Notes under the pieces: generated by a model
Databases searched by the model: none
Seen by the model: the letters and a program-made list of their open reading frames with translations, nothing else
Told to the model about the DNA's origin: nothing
Program-made: the position numbers and the translations under genes
Shown: positions 42,892 to 51,506 of the stretch, one piece after another
How the letters are laid out: each line of letters starts with the position of its first letter
How positions within the stretch are numbered: position 1 is the stretch's first letter
Source: Trichomonas vaginalis G3
Taxonomy: Eukaryota; Parabasalia; Trichomonadida; Trichomonadidae
Assembly (NCBI RefSeq): GCF_026262505.1
Contig: NC_067208.1
Location: 2,604,001-2,668,000 of the forward strand
DNA: 64,000 bases
Direction: 5' to 3'

Positions 42892-43325
42892 AAAGTGTCA
42901 ATAAATTTTTATATTGAAAGTTTTTTCTTTGTAAAGATTTGGCCTGGAATACCAATAATGATAAGATATAAGAGATGGCTTATAGAACATTAGATTGTTA
43001 ATATAGTCGGCTATATATCAAGCTAACGAACTATCTTAGCTTTGATTAACTTCTAACAATATTCTCATTATTCAAAATGATGCATTTTCTTGATATTGAA
43101 AACGTGACATCGACTCTTTCTGATTTGTTCCTATATTTGGTTTCTCTTAGTGAGAATGAAATTGTAATTTACGATTCATGCATCTGACTTAGCTGAATCA
43201 TAAAATATCGATTTTATGATTTTTTTTTGATTTTTTGAAATCCAGATATAGTTCAATTTAATAGAAATTGAAATTTGGAATGATAGTTAACGAGAAAGGG
43301 CAATTTTAAAAGTCTGTTCAGAGCG
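42892..43325. other. Host intergenic DNA left of the Maverick
   Basis: AT-rich sequence without a visible gene or repeat. It ends at the Maverick target duplication ATCATT (43326-43331). Confidence 0.6.
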
Positions 43326-43331
43326 ATCATT

Positions 43332-44117
43332 AGTAGTATATGTGGAAGGGTTTAGTGACTTTTTTTGTTACATCTATATATAGACGATGCATTAAAATAT
43401 AATTTATAAAAATTAACATTAATTTTAAAATAATTTATTTTTTTATCTTTTATAAAAGAAGCTATATATAGATGATGTCAGATATTCCGCGATTAATTAA
43501 ACATTGTTTAAATCCTGAATGGGTTAAACTTCAATTTAAAAATGAAGATTGTGAATTATTAAATGAATATGAAAGCCAAAATAAGCTAATGAGGTATAAA
43601 TATAATGATAAAGAATATTTAATTTCATGGAATCAATGGAGTCATAATCAAAGACCTCATAAACGAGAAGAAGAAATTGAAAATAATGAAATGGAAATCA
43701 TTGATGACATTAAAGAGGATGGAATTCCTAAATTTTGTAGAAAAACCTTTAGAACTAAGTTAGGAGCATATAAACGTAGAGTATTAAATCCTGAATACAT
43801 AAAACATTTATTTAAAAAGGAAGACTGTGAATTATTAAACGTTAATGAATATGAAAATGCTAAATCAAAATTGAAATATAAATATATTGGAAGTGATGAA
43901 AGGTGTAAAGATAAAGATAAAGTTTATTCAGTTTCATATAATAACTGGCACACGTTAGGGATAAGAAAACATTTAGGAGATTATGGGAAATGTTCTGAAT
44001 TCTTTAAATCTAGTATATACGAGAGAGTAAAAGAAATTAGAAATAATTATTTTCATGAATGAAAAATAAACTTTGAAAATTCATGTCTTACATTTTTTTG
44101 AATAATTTATTTTTTTA
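43332..44117. repeat. Left terminal inverted repeat of the Maverick
   Basis: Starts AGTAGTATATGTGGAAGGGT and includes a complete 196-codon gene. It matches the right repeat (60546-61330 inverted) with only a few differences, for example TATGTGG against TATATGG near the tip. Confidence 0.9.
43472..44062 (+). CDS. TIR-encoded repeat protein of the Maverick (left copy, 196 aa)
   Basis: The protein holds two copies of one domain, each starting L-N-P-E-W/Y and containing K-E/N-D-C-E-L-L-N followed by a K-Y-K-Y segment and a final aromatic W motif. The domain resembles DUF723/zinc-ribbon-like DNA-binding repeats found in phage and virus nucleases, but with few cysteines. The same protein is encoded at 60600-61190. 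Placement inside both TIRs suggests a dose-doubled regulator or end-binding protein; this is inference. It looks whole. Confidence 0.7.
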   Translation: MMSDIPRLIKHCLNPEWVKLQFKNEDCELLNEYESQNKLMRYKYNDKEYLISWNQWSHNQRPHKREEEIENNEMEIIDDIKEDGIPKFCRKTFRTKLGAYKRRVLNPEYIKHLFKKEDCELLNVNEYENAKSKLKYKYIGSDERCKDKDKVYSVSYNNWHTLGIRKHLGDYGKCSEFFKSSIYERVKEIRNNYFHE

Positions 44118-44128
44118 TTTAATGATAA

Positions 44129-45235
44129 ATGAGCGTCACAACTAACAATGTTAAAAAAATGGAATTCACAAATGAGGAAATAAAGGATATATTAGAGGAG
44201 GCAGGTTATGAAGTTGATAAATATTATTTAAGAAATTGTCAAAAATTTGCCGAGTTATTAAATGATTTAAATTATGATGGAAAAATGAATAAAGATGATG
44301 TTATAAATTTCTTATATCCCACATCTGAAGAAGAAAAACCTAAAGAACCTGATGTTTTCCCTGAATATTATGAAGAACGGATTAAAGATGATGAATATGA
44401 TGAAATTGAAAGACTGGAAAAAATAAGAGATGAAATAGATGAAAAAATTAAGGAATTAAGAGAAGTTGAAAAATATAATGAAAATGAAGTAGAGGGTTTA
44501 ATGAATATCCCAGCTTCAGAATCAGAAGTACAGAAATCTCATGAAGAAAGATATAAAAATTACTTTTTGGAATCTACTAAAAATTTATTAGATGGTGAAA
44601 TAAACGAAACACTTTCAGAAGAAGGTACTAAATTTATTCGTAAACATAAGTTACAATTTATTGATAATGAAGAATACCCCTGTATATTACTTTCACCTCC
44701 TCTTGATTCTGAAAAATTCAAAAAAGCATTGAAAAATGTAACATATGCAACAAATACGATTAAGAAAGAAGACCATGATATTTACACAAATTATTATTTA
44801 AATAAATGCACGGGTGTTGATAAAGTTTTTGATTTATTAGATAAAATATCAAAAGAAACAATTGGTACATATAAAATTTTATGCGATTGTGGTTTCATTA
44901 TTGAAGATACCAATAATGTTTCATATGAAAGAACAGCACCGAAGGAAGACGAAGTGGAAAGGTCTATACCATTCGTTATTAAGAATATAAAAGATATGAA
45001 AACTTATAAGCATTATATTTATTCATTTATTTCAGAAAAAATGGAAGCAACCCATAAAACATCATCTCATCATTTTATAGCTATTCATACATTCCTTTTC
45101 AAAGTTGTGAAATTAAATAAGACAGGAATTAGATTTAATGTATCAGGGTACGCATTCTTGAGTAAATTAAAATGTATTCGTCACGTCGCAGATGATAAAA
45201 ATTTATGTGTTCTTAATTCATTTTATGGACTTTAG
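44129..45235 (+). CDS. Unknown Maverick protein, 368 aa
   Basis: The first 120 residues are acidic and helical (E-E-I-K-D-I-L-E-E-A-G-Y). A coiled-coil-like E-R-L-E-K-I-R-D-E-I segment follows. The last 120 residues are a compact domain with K-T-S-S-H-H-F and I-R-H-V-A-D-D-K-N-L-C-V-L-N. I do not recognise a family. It lies directly upstream of the polymerase on the same strand, so a replication role is possible. The stop codon lies next to a GC-rich hairpin (45234-45260). It follows an ATTTAATGATAAATG start context. Confidence 0.6.
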   Translation: MSVTTNNVKKMEFTNEEIKDILEEAGYEVDKYYLRNCQKFAELLNDLNYDGKMNKDDVINFLYPTSEEEKPKEPDVFPEYYEERIKDDEYDEIERLEKIRDEIDEKIKELREVEKYNENEVEGLMNIPASESEVQKSHEERYKNYFLESTKNLLDGEINETLSEEGTKFIRKHKLQFIDNEEYPCILLSPPLDSEKFKKALKNVTYATNTIKKEDHDIYTNYYLNKCTGVDKVFDLLDKISKETIGTYKILCDCGFIIEDTNNVSYERTAPKEDEVERSIPFVIKNIKDMKTYKHYIYSFISEKMEATHKTSSHHFIAIHTFLFKVVKLNKTGIRFNVSGYAFLSKLKCIRHVADDKNLCVLNSFYGL

Positions 45236-45260
45236 CCCTGGACTCTCTGAGTCTCGGGCT
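45234..45260. terminator. GC-rich hairpin at the gene end
   Basis: AGCCC pairs with GGGCT, and GACTC pairs with GAGTC around TCT, followed by A/T-rich DNA. It overlaps the stop of the upstream gene. It may mark transcript ends or be a mobile mini-hairpin of the kind seen at 51462, 60036 and in element A. Confidence 0.5.
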
Positions 45261-45313
45261 TTAAAAAATAAAGTTTATTTTTATTTATTTTTTTAATTTT
45301 TATTCTTACATAA

Positions 45314-48300
45314 ATGAACAAAAATGGAACAGCTAAAATGAATGATAATCAAATAAGAGCAGAAGGTAGAAGGTTATTTAAACGCTTCTATAACATTCCT
45401 GATGGTGTTAATCCTAAAACTCGTAGAAGCTATTTAAATGAAGCAATAGATGCATATGAAGGGTTTGACATTTCATCAGAAAGTGAGAGGTTAGCAAGAA
45501 TGTTAAACGTTAATATTGATTTTTATTATTGTGACCCTCAACCAGAAGACGTAGACATTAACAAGGTAGACTTTCCATTAGTGGATTCAATAATGATAGA
45601 TCCAGAATTTGAAACAGTAAATATTTTATTAACACAGAGTCCATGTGGAAAACTTCACGCTGACAGAATAACAGACGTTGAAGCACTCACCGGCTATAAA
45701 GTTTGCCCCTTTTGCAAAGAAGAAGTATATTCTATCCGTGATGATCCAGAAAGGAAAAACCAAAGAAGATTTTTAAAACATTGTGAGAAATGTAAAGAAA
45801 ATAATGGAAGATTAATTCAAGACGTTCAATTGCAAAACACACAACAACCATATGCACCACATATCACGAAACAGAAGATATATCAATGGCTATTAGCACA
45901 TAATTTGCAAGAATATTATAAACCAACAAGATATTATATTACTTTTGACTTCGAAACATTAGAGACTAAAGAAGAATTACAACTTTCTGAGTGTGCAACT
46001 TTGAATGCTTACTTAAAACCATTCATGGTATCATCAACTGTCAAAATAAAGCCGCAAAGCGGCGAGGTCGTAGACCGTGATAAAACATATACGAGGAATT
46101 TTTGCTTAACATCAAGTGATTCGTTCATCTCTGATTGGATTGAATTTTTATTTTCAACCTGTTCATTAGTTGCTAAATCAAATATTGAACAATATGAAGA
46201 ATTAATGAAGTCACAAACATTAAATGAAAAACAAAAGGAAGTATTTAAAGAACTTCTAGATGAGGAATTCAATAAAGTGAATATCATAGGTTTTAATTCG
46301 GGAAAGTTTGATTTAAATTTAATTCTTCGTGATTTAAACACCGCAAAATGGAAAATAAAATCAATGCTGGGTTCATCTTCACAATTTAAGCAAATCATTG
46401 TAAAGAAAACAAACGTTCCATATGAATTGAGATTTATTGACATCAGAAATTATATAGCGGGTGGGACATTAGACCAATTCACTCAAGATTTCGGAAACAA
46501 TAAATCACGTGTTAAATCCTTTTTCCCTTATCAATTCATCACATGGGAAAATTACGAAGAAGAATTATATAAAGAGGAACCATTCACGAAAGATTCATTT
46601 TATTCAGCATTAACTCAAGAAACTATATCAGATAGTGATTATCAAATATATCTCAATGATGCTAAAAATTTTAAGAATAGATTAGAATATTTTATTCATT
46701 ATTGCAATAAAGATGTTGAAATTATGATTGACCCAATTGATAAAATTATTGAAGAAACATTTGTTTATAAAATTGACATGCTTCATAATCTTTCTTTATC
46801 ATCGAATGCATCAATGATTCGTTACGCTTTAGCATATAAAGACTTTAATCCTAACGAAAAATATCCAGAAGAAGAAAATGTGGAATCAAGTTTTGAATTA
46901 ACGAAAAAGTATTGGAAATATAAAATTGAATCATATAAGAAACAAGATGAAAAAGCAGAAAGAGATACTAAAAATAATGTTTCAATGGATGACTATCAAT
47001 ACTATCACATTTAATCCTTTCATCTAAATGCAAAATGTGTGGTAAAGCGTTTACATATGCAAATAAACCAACATTGGATAGAATCGATAATGAAAAACCA
47101 CATACCAAAGAAAATTGTCAGTTAATGTGTTGTTATTGCAATGTCGTAAAATCAAATAAAGATGAAGATGTTCAACGTTTAAGAATCAATTTAAGAAATT
47201 ATACATTAAAAAATAATTTACCAATGACTTTAGATTCAGTTGAAGCTTATCACATTCTCCGTAATGGAATTACTGGTGGTCTATCAAATGTTCAACATCG
47301 TGTTAATCTTAAAGGAATCACGCACATTAATAAACTTGCATATAATCCAGAAACTAAAACTGTATCAAATGAGGACACCACCAACATTATGACTCATTTC
47401 GTTGGAGTTGACTTTAATTCATTATATCCTTCATCATTTTCATCTAATCCTCATGATTTCATTCAATATACTGACCATAAAATGTATATGCCGGGAAGAT
47501 TGAATGGTGTTATCATTTGTGATACAGCAACAAAGAAAGCAAAAGCACTGGGAATTATTAGAAAGAAAAATACTTTATTCGTGGCTGAAGTAAAGGGTCA
47601 CATTGATGAAAAATACATTAATGATTACATAAACTTTTTACCGATAATAAGAAACTTAGATATTATCACAGATGAAAAAACAATTGGCAGTTTTATGTAT
47701 AATTACATGAAATCAAACAATCTACCAGTTGACCAGAAACAGAGAAAATTAACTCAGTTAGCATCAACACACAACCAATATCAATCATTTTCTTCTTATT
47801 ATCTTTGGTATCTAATAGACAGATTTCATTTTATCATTGATGACATTCAATCAATTTTAACATTTACGAAAAATACTTGTTTTAATGAATTTGCGAACGA
47901 ATTTATGAACGAAAGACAAAAGGCTGAATTAGAAGGAAATAAAGGAAAAAGTTTATTTTGCAAGATTTCACTTAATGGATCATATGGTTACGATGCAATG
48001 AATACACAAAATTACGCAAAGACTAAAATAATGAATGCACAGAAGGCACACGTTGCATGTATGTCAAATAAGTTTAAAAACATAAGAGAAATAGGTGAAG
48101 ATACGTATCAAGTGATGCTTAAAGATAGATTTTATAGATGTGATACATGTTTACAAGAGGCATTCTTCACTTTAGATAATGCAAAATACTGGTATTTGGT
48201 TTTCATTTATGATTTTATGTATAAATGCATGGATGTTAATCGTTTTCATTTCATTGAAGGTGATACTGATTCATCTTATTGGGCTATTGCTGGCGATCCA

Positions 48301-48789
48301 AGTCTTCCTAACACTCAAGCATTTCAAGCAATTGTAACCGATAAACAATTTTATGATAAAAACATTTACAAATTCGCACCTTTTGATTTCTTCTGTTTTG
48401 ATGAGAAATTTAAACCTAAATTAAAGAATAAAGCTGAAGAAAAAGCACATGAGAAGAAGTTATTGGGTTTAGCAATTGAGAAACAAGGTGATAACATGGT
48501 TGCTTTATGCCCTAAGTGTTATACTTCATTCAACGGTTCAATTGATGGAGGTGATTTTAAAAAGATTGCACAAAAAATGAAAGGTGTTAGTTTACGACAA
48601 AATAAACAATTAACACCTAAAAATTATTTGGATATAATAAATGATAAAGTGATATTTGATGGTCAGAATATTAATTTACAACTTAAAAACGGGTCAATGA
48701 CTCGCTTAACAATTGGTAAGACTGCATTAACAGGAGCACACACTAAGGCTGTATGTTGTGAAAATGGATGTTGTATGCCGTTTATTTAA
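45314..48789 (+). pseudogene. polB: Protein-primed DNA polymerase B of the Maverick
   Basis: The region holds in order a CxxC...H/CxxC zinc ribbon, the 3'-5' exonuclease (T-F-D-F-E-T; G-F-N-S-G-K-F-D; Y-C-N-K-D-V), an HNH-like treble clef (C-K-M-C-G ... L-D-R-I-D-N ... C-C-Y-C-N), then the polymerase palm (V-D-F-N-S-L-Y-P; K-I-S-L-N-G-S-Y-G; G-D-T-D-S). This is the usual layout of Polinton PolB, which replicates the element from a protein primer. It looks broken, with about one break. Gene position next to the integrase is as in other Mavericks. Confidence 0.9.
46051..46076. repeat. Twin mini-hairpin inside the polymerase coding region
   Basis: GCCGCAAAGCGGC is followed at once by GAGGTC and GTAGACC, very like the GCCGCTAAGCGGCGAGACC arrangement repeated in element A. 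It lies in an open coding frame between the first and second exonuclease motifs and adds about nine residues. Confidence 0.65.
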
Positions 48790-48899
48790 TACAATTTTAA
48801 ATTTTATTTTTAATGAAATGCCACAGAAGAGACAAAAGGAACCGTTAATAATGGTTTTGTACTATGATTCAAAGAGGTGGGCACCCTTAAAACATTTAT

Positions 48900-48917
48900 T
48901 TTATTTTTATATAAATG
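48900..48917 (+). promoter_or_regulatory. Element promoter motif of the integrase gene
   Basis: TTTATTTTTATATAAATG ends in the integrase start codon and is identical over 18 bases to the motif at the element A tip genes. Confidence 0.6.
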
Positions 48918-50435
48918 GATAACACAGATTTAAAAATTTTAATTGATGATTTAGTATTTAATCAAAATTTTCTTGATTATTATGATTTAAAAGCATATCT
49001 CCAAAAATATAATAAAAATATAACGAGTGATGATATGGAATATTATTATCCATATTATAAAAATGAAATTTTGAAATATCATGATAAAATAATTTCTAAA
49101 ATTAAAGACAAAATTAAAAATAATGAATATACAAAGGGAAAAACTAAATCACAGCTTAAACAGTTGAAAGATTTCAAAAATAAAGTATTAACAGAAGAAG
49201 ATATTGATGAATTATATAAATTATATAATCCCGAGCCGCAAAAGCCAAAGGAACAAAAACAAATGGTACAAAACGCCCAGGTCCTTCAGACCATAAATGA
49301 TGCACAAGCTTTAATTTATGATTCATTAGTTAAACCATATTCAGCCCGACTTTTAAATGAAGATCAACTTTTGGAATTCATCCTTCAACATAAACTCGAA
49401 GCGGGAAAGTATATCAAACCTTTATATACAGCATATTTAAAACAAATGAATAGAATACATCCAGAATTAATGAAGGAGGGAATGAAATCCAAAATCAAAG
49501 CAGATAAAATTAAACCACTTACAACACCAAAACCTCCAACGATAGTAGTACCTCCTCCTTCAGTTAATCCTTCATCATTCACTTTATTATATCCATTTCA
49601 AACATTTAAGAAGCAAAAAGATTTTAAAAAGGATTTCAAGATATTAAATAAACCAATTGACCCAAAAATTCAACCGTTAAAGGAAAAATTTAGTCGCCCT
49701 TCATTTGCTCCATATCCATATTCATACGAAATCGATCATCTGGAATATTCAAAAGGAAACGTTACTTATTTATTTGCCATTAACATTAACACCAGATATT
49801 TATATTGCATTCCGGTGAAAGGGAAAACAGAACAGGAAACAAGAAGAGCTATACAATACTTACTAGATCATGAAAGAGTAGATAATATAAGGGGTGATGG
49901 TGATAAAGGATTTCAGGCAGCTATGGCTCATTATTTCCCACAAATTAATTTTTACTTTTCATCCTCTCCATATACGTTTCATAATAAAATAGTTGATGTG
50001 GTAATGAGAACTCTTAGAGATGCGTTAGGGGTTAATGGTCAGATATACTGGGATGGAAATCATGACTCCATCATACAGCAGTTAGTATATTATTACAATA
50101 ATACATGGCATAGAACTATAAACATGAAACCAGTGGAAATGAAAAATGATATTTCAAAAGAATGGGAATATATTAGAAAGCAAATGGAAAGGTTAAATGA
50201 TGTTAAACGTGAACAAATTAATTCGGGGCTCATGAATTTTAAACAAGGAAATAAAGTTTTAATTCATCTCGATTATGGAAAAACTGATAAATCAATGACA
50301 AAAAGAAGACGAAGATTTGACACAATAGCTGAATTTGTTAGATATATTAACGGCAATGCATTAGTTGAAGTTGACAATAAATTAATAGAAATTCCGATTT
50401 ATTTTATTACTCCATTATATTTAAATAATATTTAA
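48915..50435 (+). CDS. Retroviral-type integrase (c-integrase) of the Maverick
   Basis: The 506-aa protein starts with about 110 residues of charged helices. From about 265 to 400 there is an rve/DDE core: Y-E-I-D-H-L-E (Asp about 274), I-R-G-D-G-D-K-G-F (Asp about 328), then F-H-N-K-I-V-D and R-T-L-R-D, then N-N-T-W-H-R. The last 90 residues are an SH3-like DNA-binding region (G-N-K-V-L-I, then P-I-Y-F-I-T-P-L-Y). It inserts the element with a 6-bp staggered cut, in line with the ATCATT duplication. The frame looks whole. Confidence 0.9.
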   Translation: MDNTDLKILIDDLVFNQNFLDYYDLKAYLQKYNKNITSDDMEYYYPYYKNEILKYHDKIISKIKDKIKNNEYTKGKTKSQLKQLKDFKNKVLTEEDIDELYKLYNPEPQKPKEQKQMVQNAQVLQTINDAQALIYDSLVKPYSARLLNEDQLLEFILQHKLEAGKYIKPLYTAYLKQMNRIHPELMKEGMKSKIKADKIKPLTTPKPPTIVVPPPSVNPSSFTLLYPFQTFKKQKDFKKDFKILNKPIDPKIQPLKEKFSRPSFAPYPYSYEIDHLEYSKGNVTYLFAININTRYLYCIPVKGKTEQETRRAIQYLLDHERVDNIRGDGDKGFQAAMAHYFPQINFYFSSSPYTFHNKIVDVVMRTLRDALGVNGQIYWDGNHDSIIQQLVYYYNNTWHRTINMKPVEMKNDISKEWEYIRKQMERLNDVKREQINSGLMNFKQGNKVLIHLDYGKTDKSMTKRRRRFDTIAEFVRYINGNALVEVDNKLIEIPIYFITPLYLNNI

Positions 50436-50456
50436 TTTTTTTTATTTCGTAAGAAA

Positions 50457-50720
50457 ATGAGTGACAACAAAGCAGTCAAGAGTCCAGACAATGAATATAA
50501 AAAGAAACTAAACAGAATTAAATCAAAAATATGCTATTACAAAAAGAAGTCGCAATGCAGTGGGGTTGAAAATGATAAAGAAATAATCGAAAAATTAGAA
50601 ACTTATCGTTCAATCATTAAACTGAGTGAAGCAAAAATAAAAGAATTTAATAGAATAAATAAATTGATTGGAAGAGATGAATTTAATAAAGATGAATTTT
50701 TAAACTCAATCCAAATTTAA
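50457..50720 (+). CDS. Small helical protein of the Maverick, 87 aa
   Basis: A basic, helical protein (K-K-L-N-R-I-K-S-K-I-C-Y-Y-K-K-K) with a predicted coiled coil in the second half. No family was recognised. It directly follows the integrase and ends four bases into the oppositely directed 54-aa gene. Confidence 0.5.
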   Translation: MSDNKAVKSPDNEYKKKLNRIKSKICYYKKKSQCSGVENDKEIIEKLETYRSIIKLSEAKIKEFNRINKLIGRDEFNKDEFLNSIQI

Positions 50721-50881
50721 TTTTTATTCCTCTTTGACAACATCTCTCTTTCCATCATTACTGCATAACCACATTTTCTCAATTTTAGTGGTTTGTTATT
50801 TTTAACATGTTCTTGCATCATTTTTATCATTTCCTCCCTTGTTATGATTCGTGGTAAATTTTGAGCTTGTGGGGTATTCAT
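50717..50881 (-). CDS. 54-aa Maverick protein
   Basis: A short frame starts at 50881 after an ATTTTTATTTTTATCATAA leader, the usual context of genes in this element. It contains I-T-R-E-E-M-I-K-M-M-Q-E-H and P-L-K-L-R-K-C-G-Y-A, so it is a small basic helical protein. The element-type start context is the main support. It ends tail-to-tail with the 87-aa gene. Confidence 0.5.
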   Translation of the reverse strand: MNTPQAQNLPRIITREEMIKMMQEHVKNNKPLKLRKCGYAVMMEREMLSKRNKN

Positions 50882-50933
50882 TTATGATAAAAATAAAAAT
50901 TTGTTATCACTTATTTTATCGTTAATGTTTTTA

Positions 50934-51090
50934 GGTTATTCAATAATTAATTATTTTTGAATAACTGAAGGGGTCACCAGGTCACCAGGTGGTCACCAGG
51001 TAATTTAACTTCTCTGAAAAAATGTGACAACATGACATTTTGACAACATCACAGGAGGAAGGCAGTTATGACTTATTTTTGAATAACTGG
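50934..51090. repeat. R-block shared with element B, inside the Maverick
   Basis: Read on the minus strand the segment has the same order of parts as the element B R-blocks: CAGTTATTCAAAAATAA, GCCTTCCTC, TGTCAAAATGTCATGTTGTC, TTTTTTCAGAGAAGTTAA, a GGTGACC repeat, and the GTTATTCAA/TTGAATAAC dyad at 50934-50967. The similarity covers about 150 bp and cannot be chance. Confidence 0.85.
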
Positions 51091-51138
51091 GAAATAAATT
51101 TACGTCAAATATGCAATTTATAAAATCTTATGTTGACA

Positions 51139-51218
51139 GGCTACGTAGCACAGTGGTCTAAGGTGGTGTTATGGAGGGGTCAAGGTCTGTGGTTCGAACC
51201 GCGACGGCGCCGTATTTT
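51139..51218 (+). ncRNA. tRNA-like pol III unit in the Maverick
   Basis: TAGCACAGTGG (51146-51156) fits the pol III A box and GGTTCGAACC (51191-51200) fits the B box, at normal tRNA spacing. A TTTT run at 51215-51218 could end transcription. Outside the boxes the fold is poor: I find no good anticodon stem and only about five of seven acceptor pairs. It is best called tRNA-like or tRNA-derived rather than a working tRNA. Confidence 0.55.
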
Positions 51219-51279
51219 CTTATTTTCTTTGTTTGTCTTGTTTGTCGTGAATAAAAAGTGTCATAAAAGTGCTCTATCT

Positions 51280-51358
51280 TCCACGGGAATAAATAAAAAA
51301 TTTACTTTATTTCTTCTTTATTTCTTCTTTATTTCTTTGTTCCCGTGGAAGAAGGGTT
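51280..51358. repeat. Long hairpin in the Maverick noncoding hub
   Basis: TCTTCCACGGGAATAAATAAA is mirrored by TTTATTTCTTTGTTCCCGTG plus GAAGA some 40 bases later, with TTTATTTCTTC repeats in the loop. It lies between the tRNA-like unit and the fibre gene. It may form a cruciform or an RNA hairpin. Confidence 0.6.
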
Positions 51359-51461
51359 TTGCTGTTTTTCTCAGCCGAAATCAATGATTTTTTCATTTTT
51401 GGAATCCTTAGCGAATGAGGAATAAAAATTTAAATTATGCCGTTCACTCTTTTGGAGCTCA

Positions 51462-51497
51462 GGACTTTCAGTCCGTTCTAAAGTTTGTTTCACAAAC
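51462..51497. terminator. Twin hairpins after the fibre gene
   Basis: GGACTTTCAGTCC and GTTTGTTTCACAAAC, both perfect, lie back to back just beyond the stop codon of the minus-strand fibre gene (stop near 51507). A terminator or RNA 3'-end role is likely but not shown. Confidence 0.5.
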
Positions 51498-51506
51498 ATT
51501 GAGCGT

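Noticed and set aside
51139-51218. Functional tRNA gene
   Set aside because: A and B boxes are good, but acceptor and anticodon stems do not fold well.
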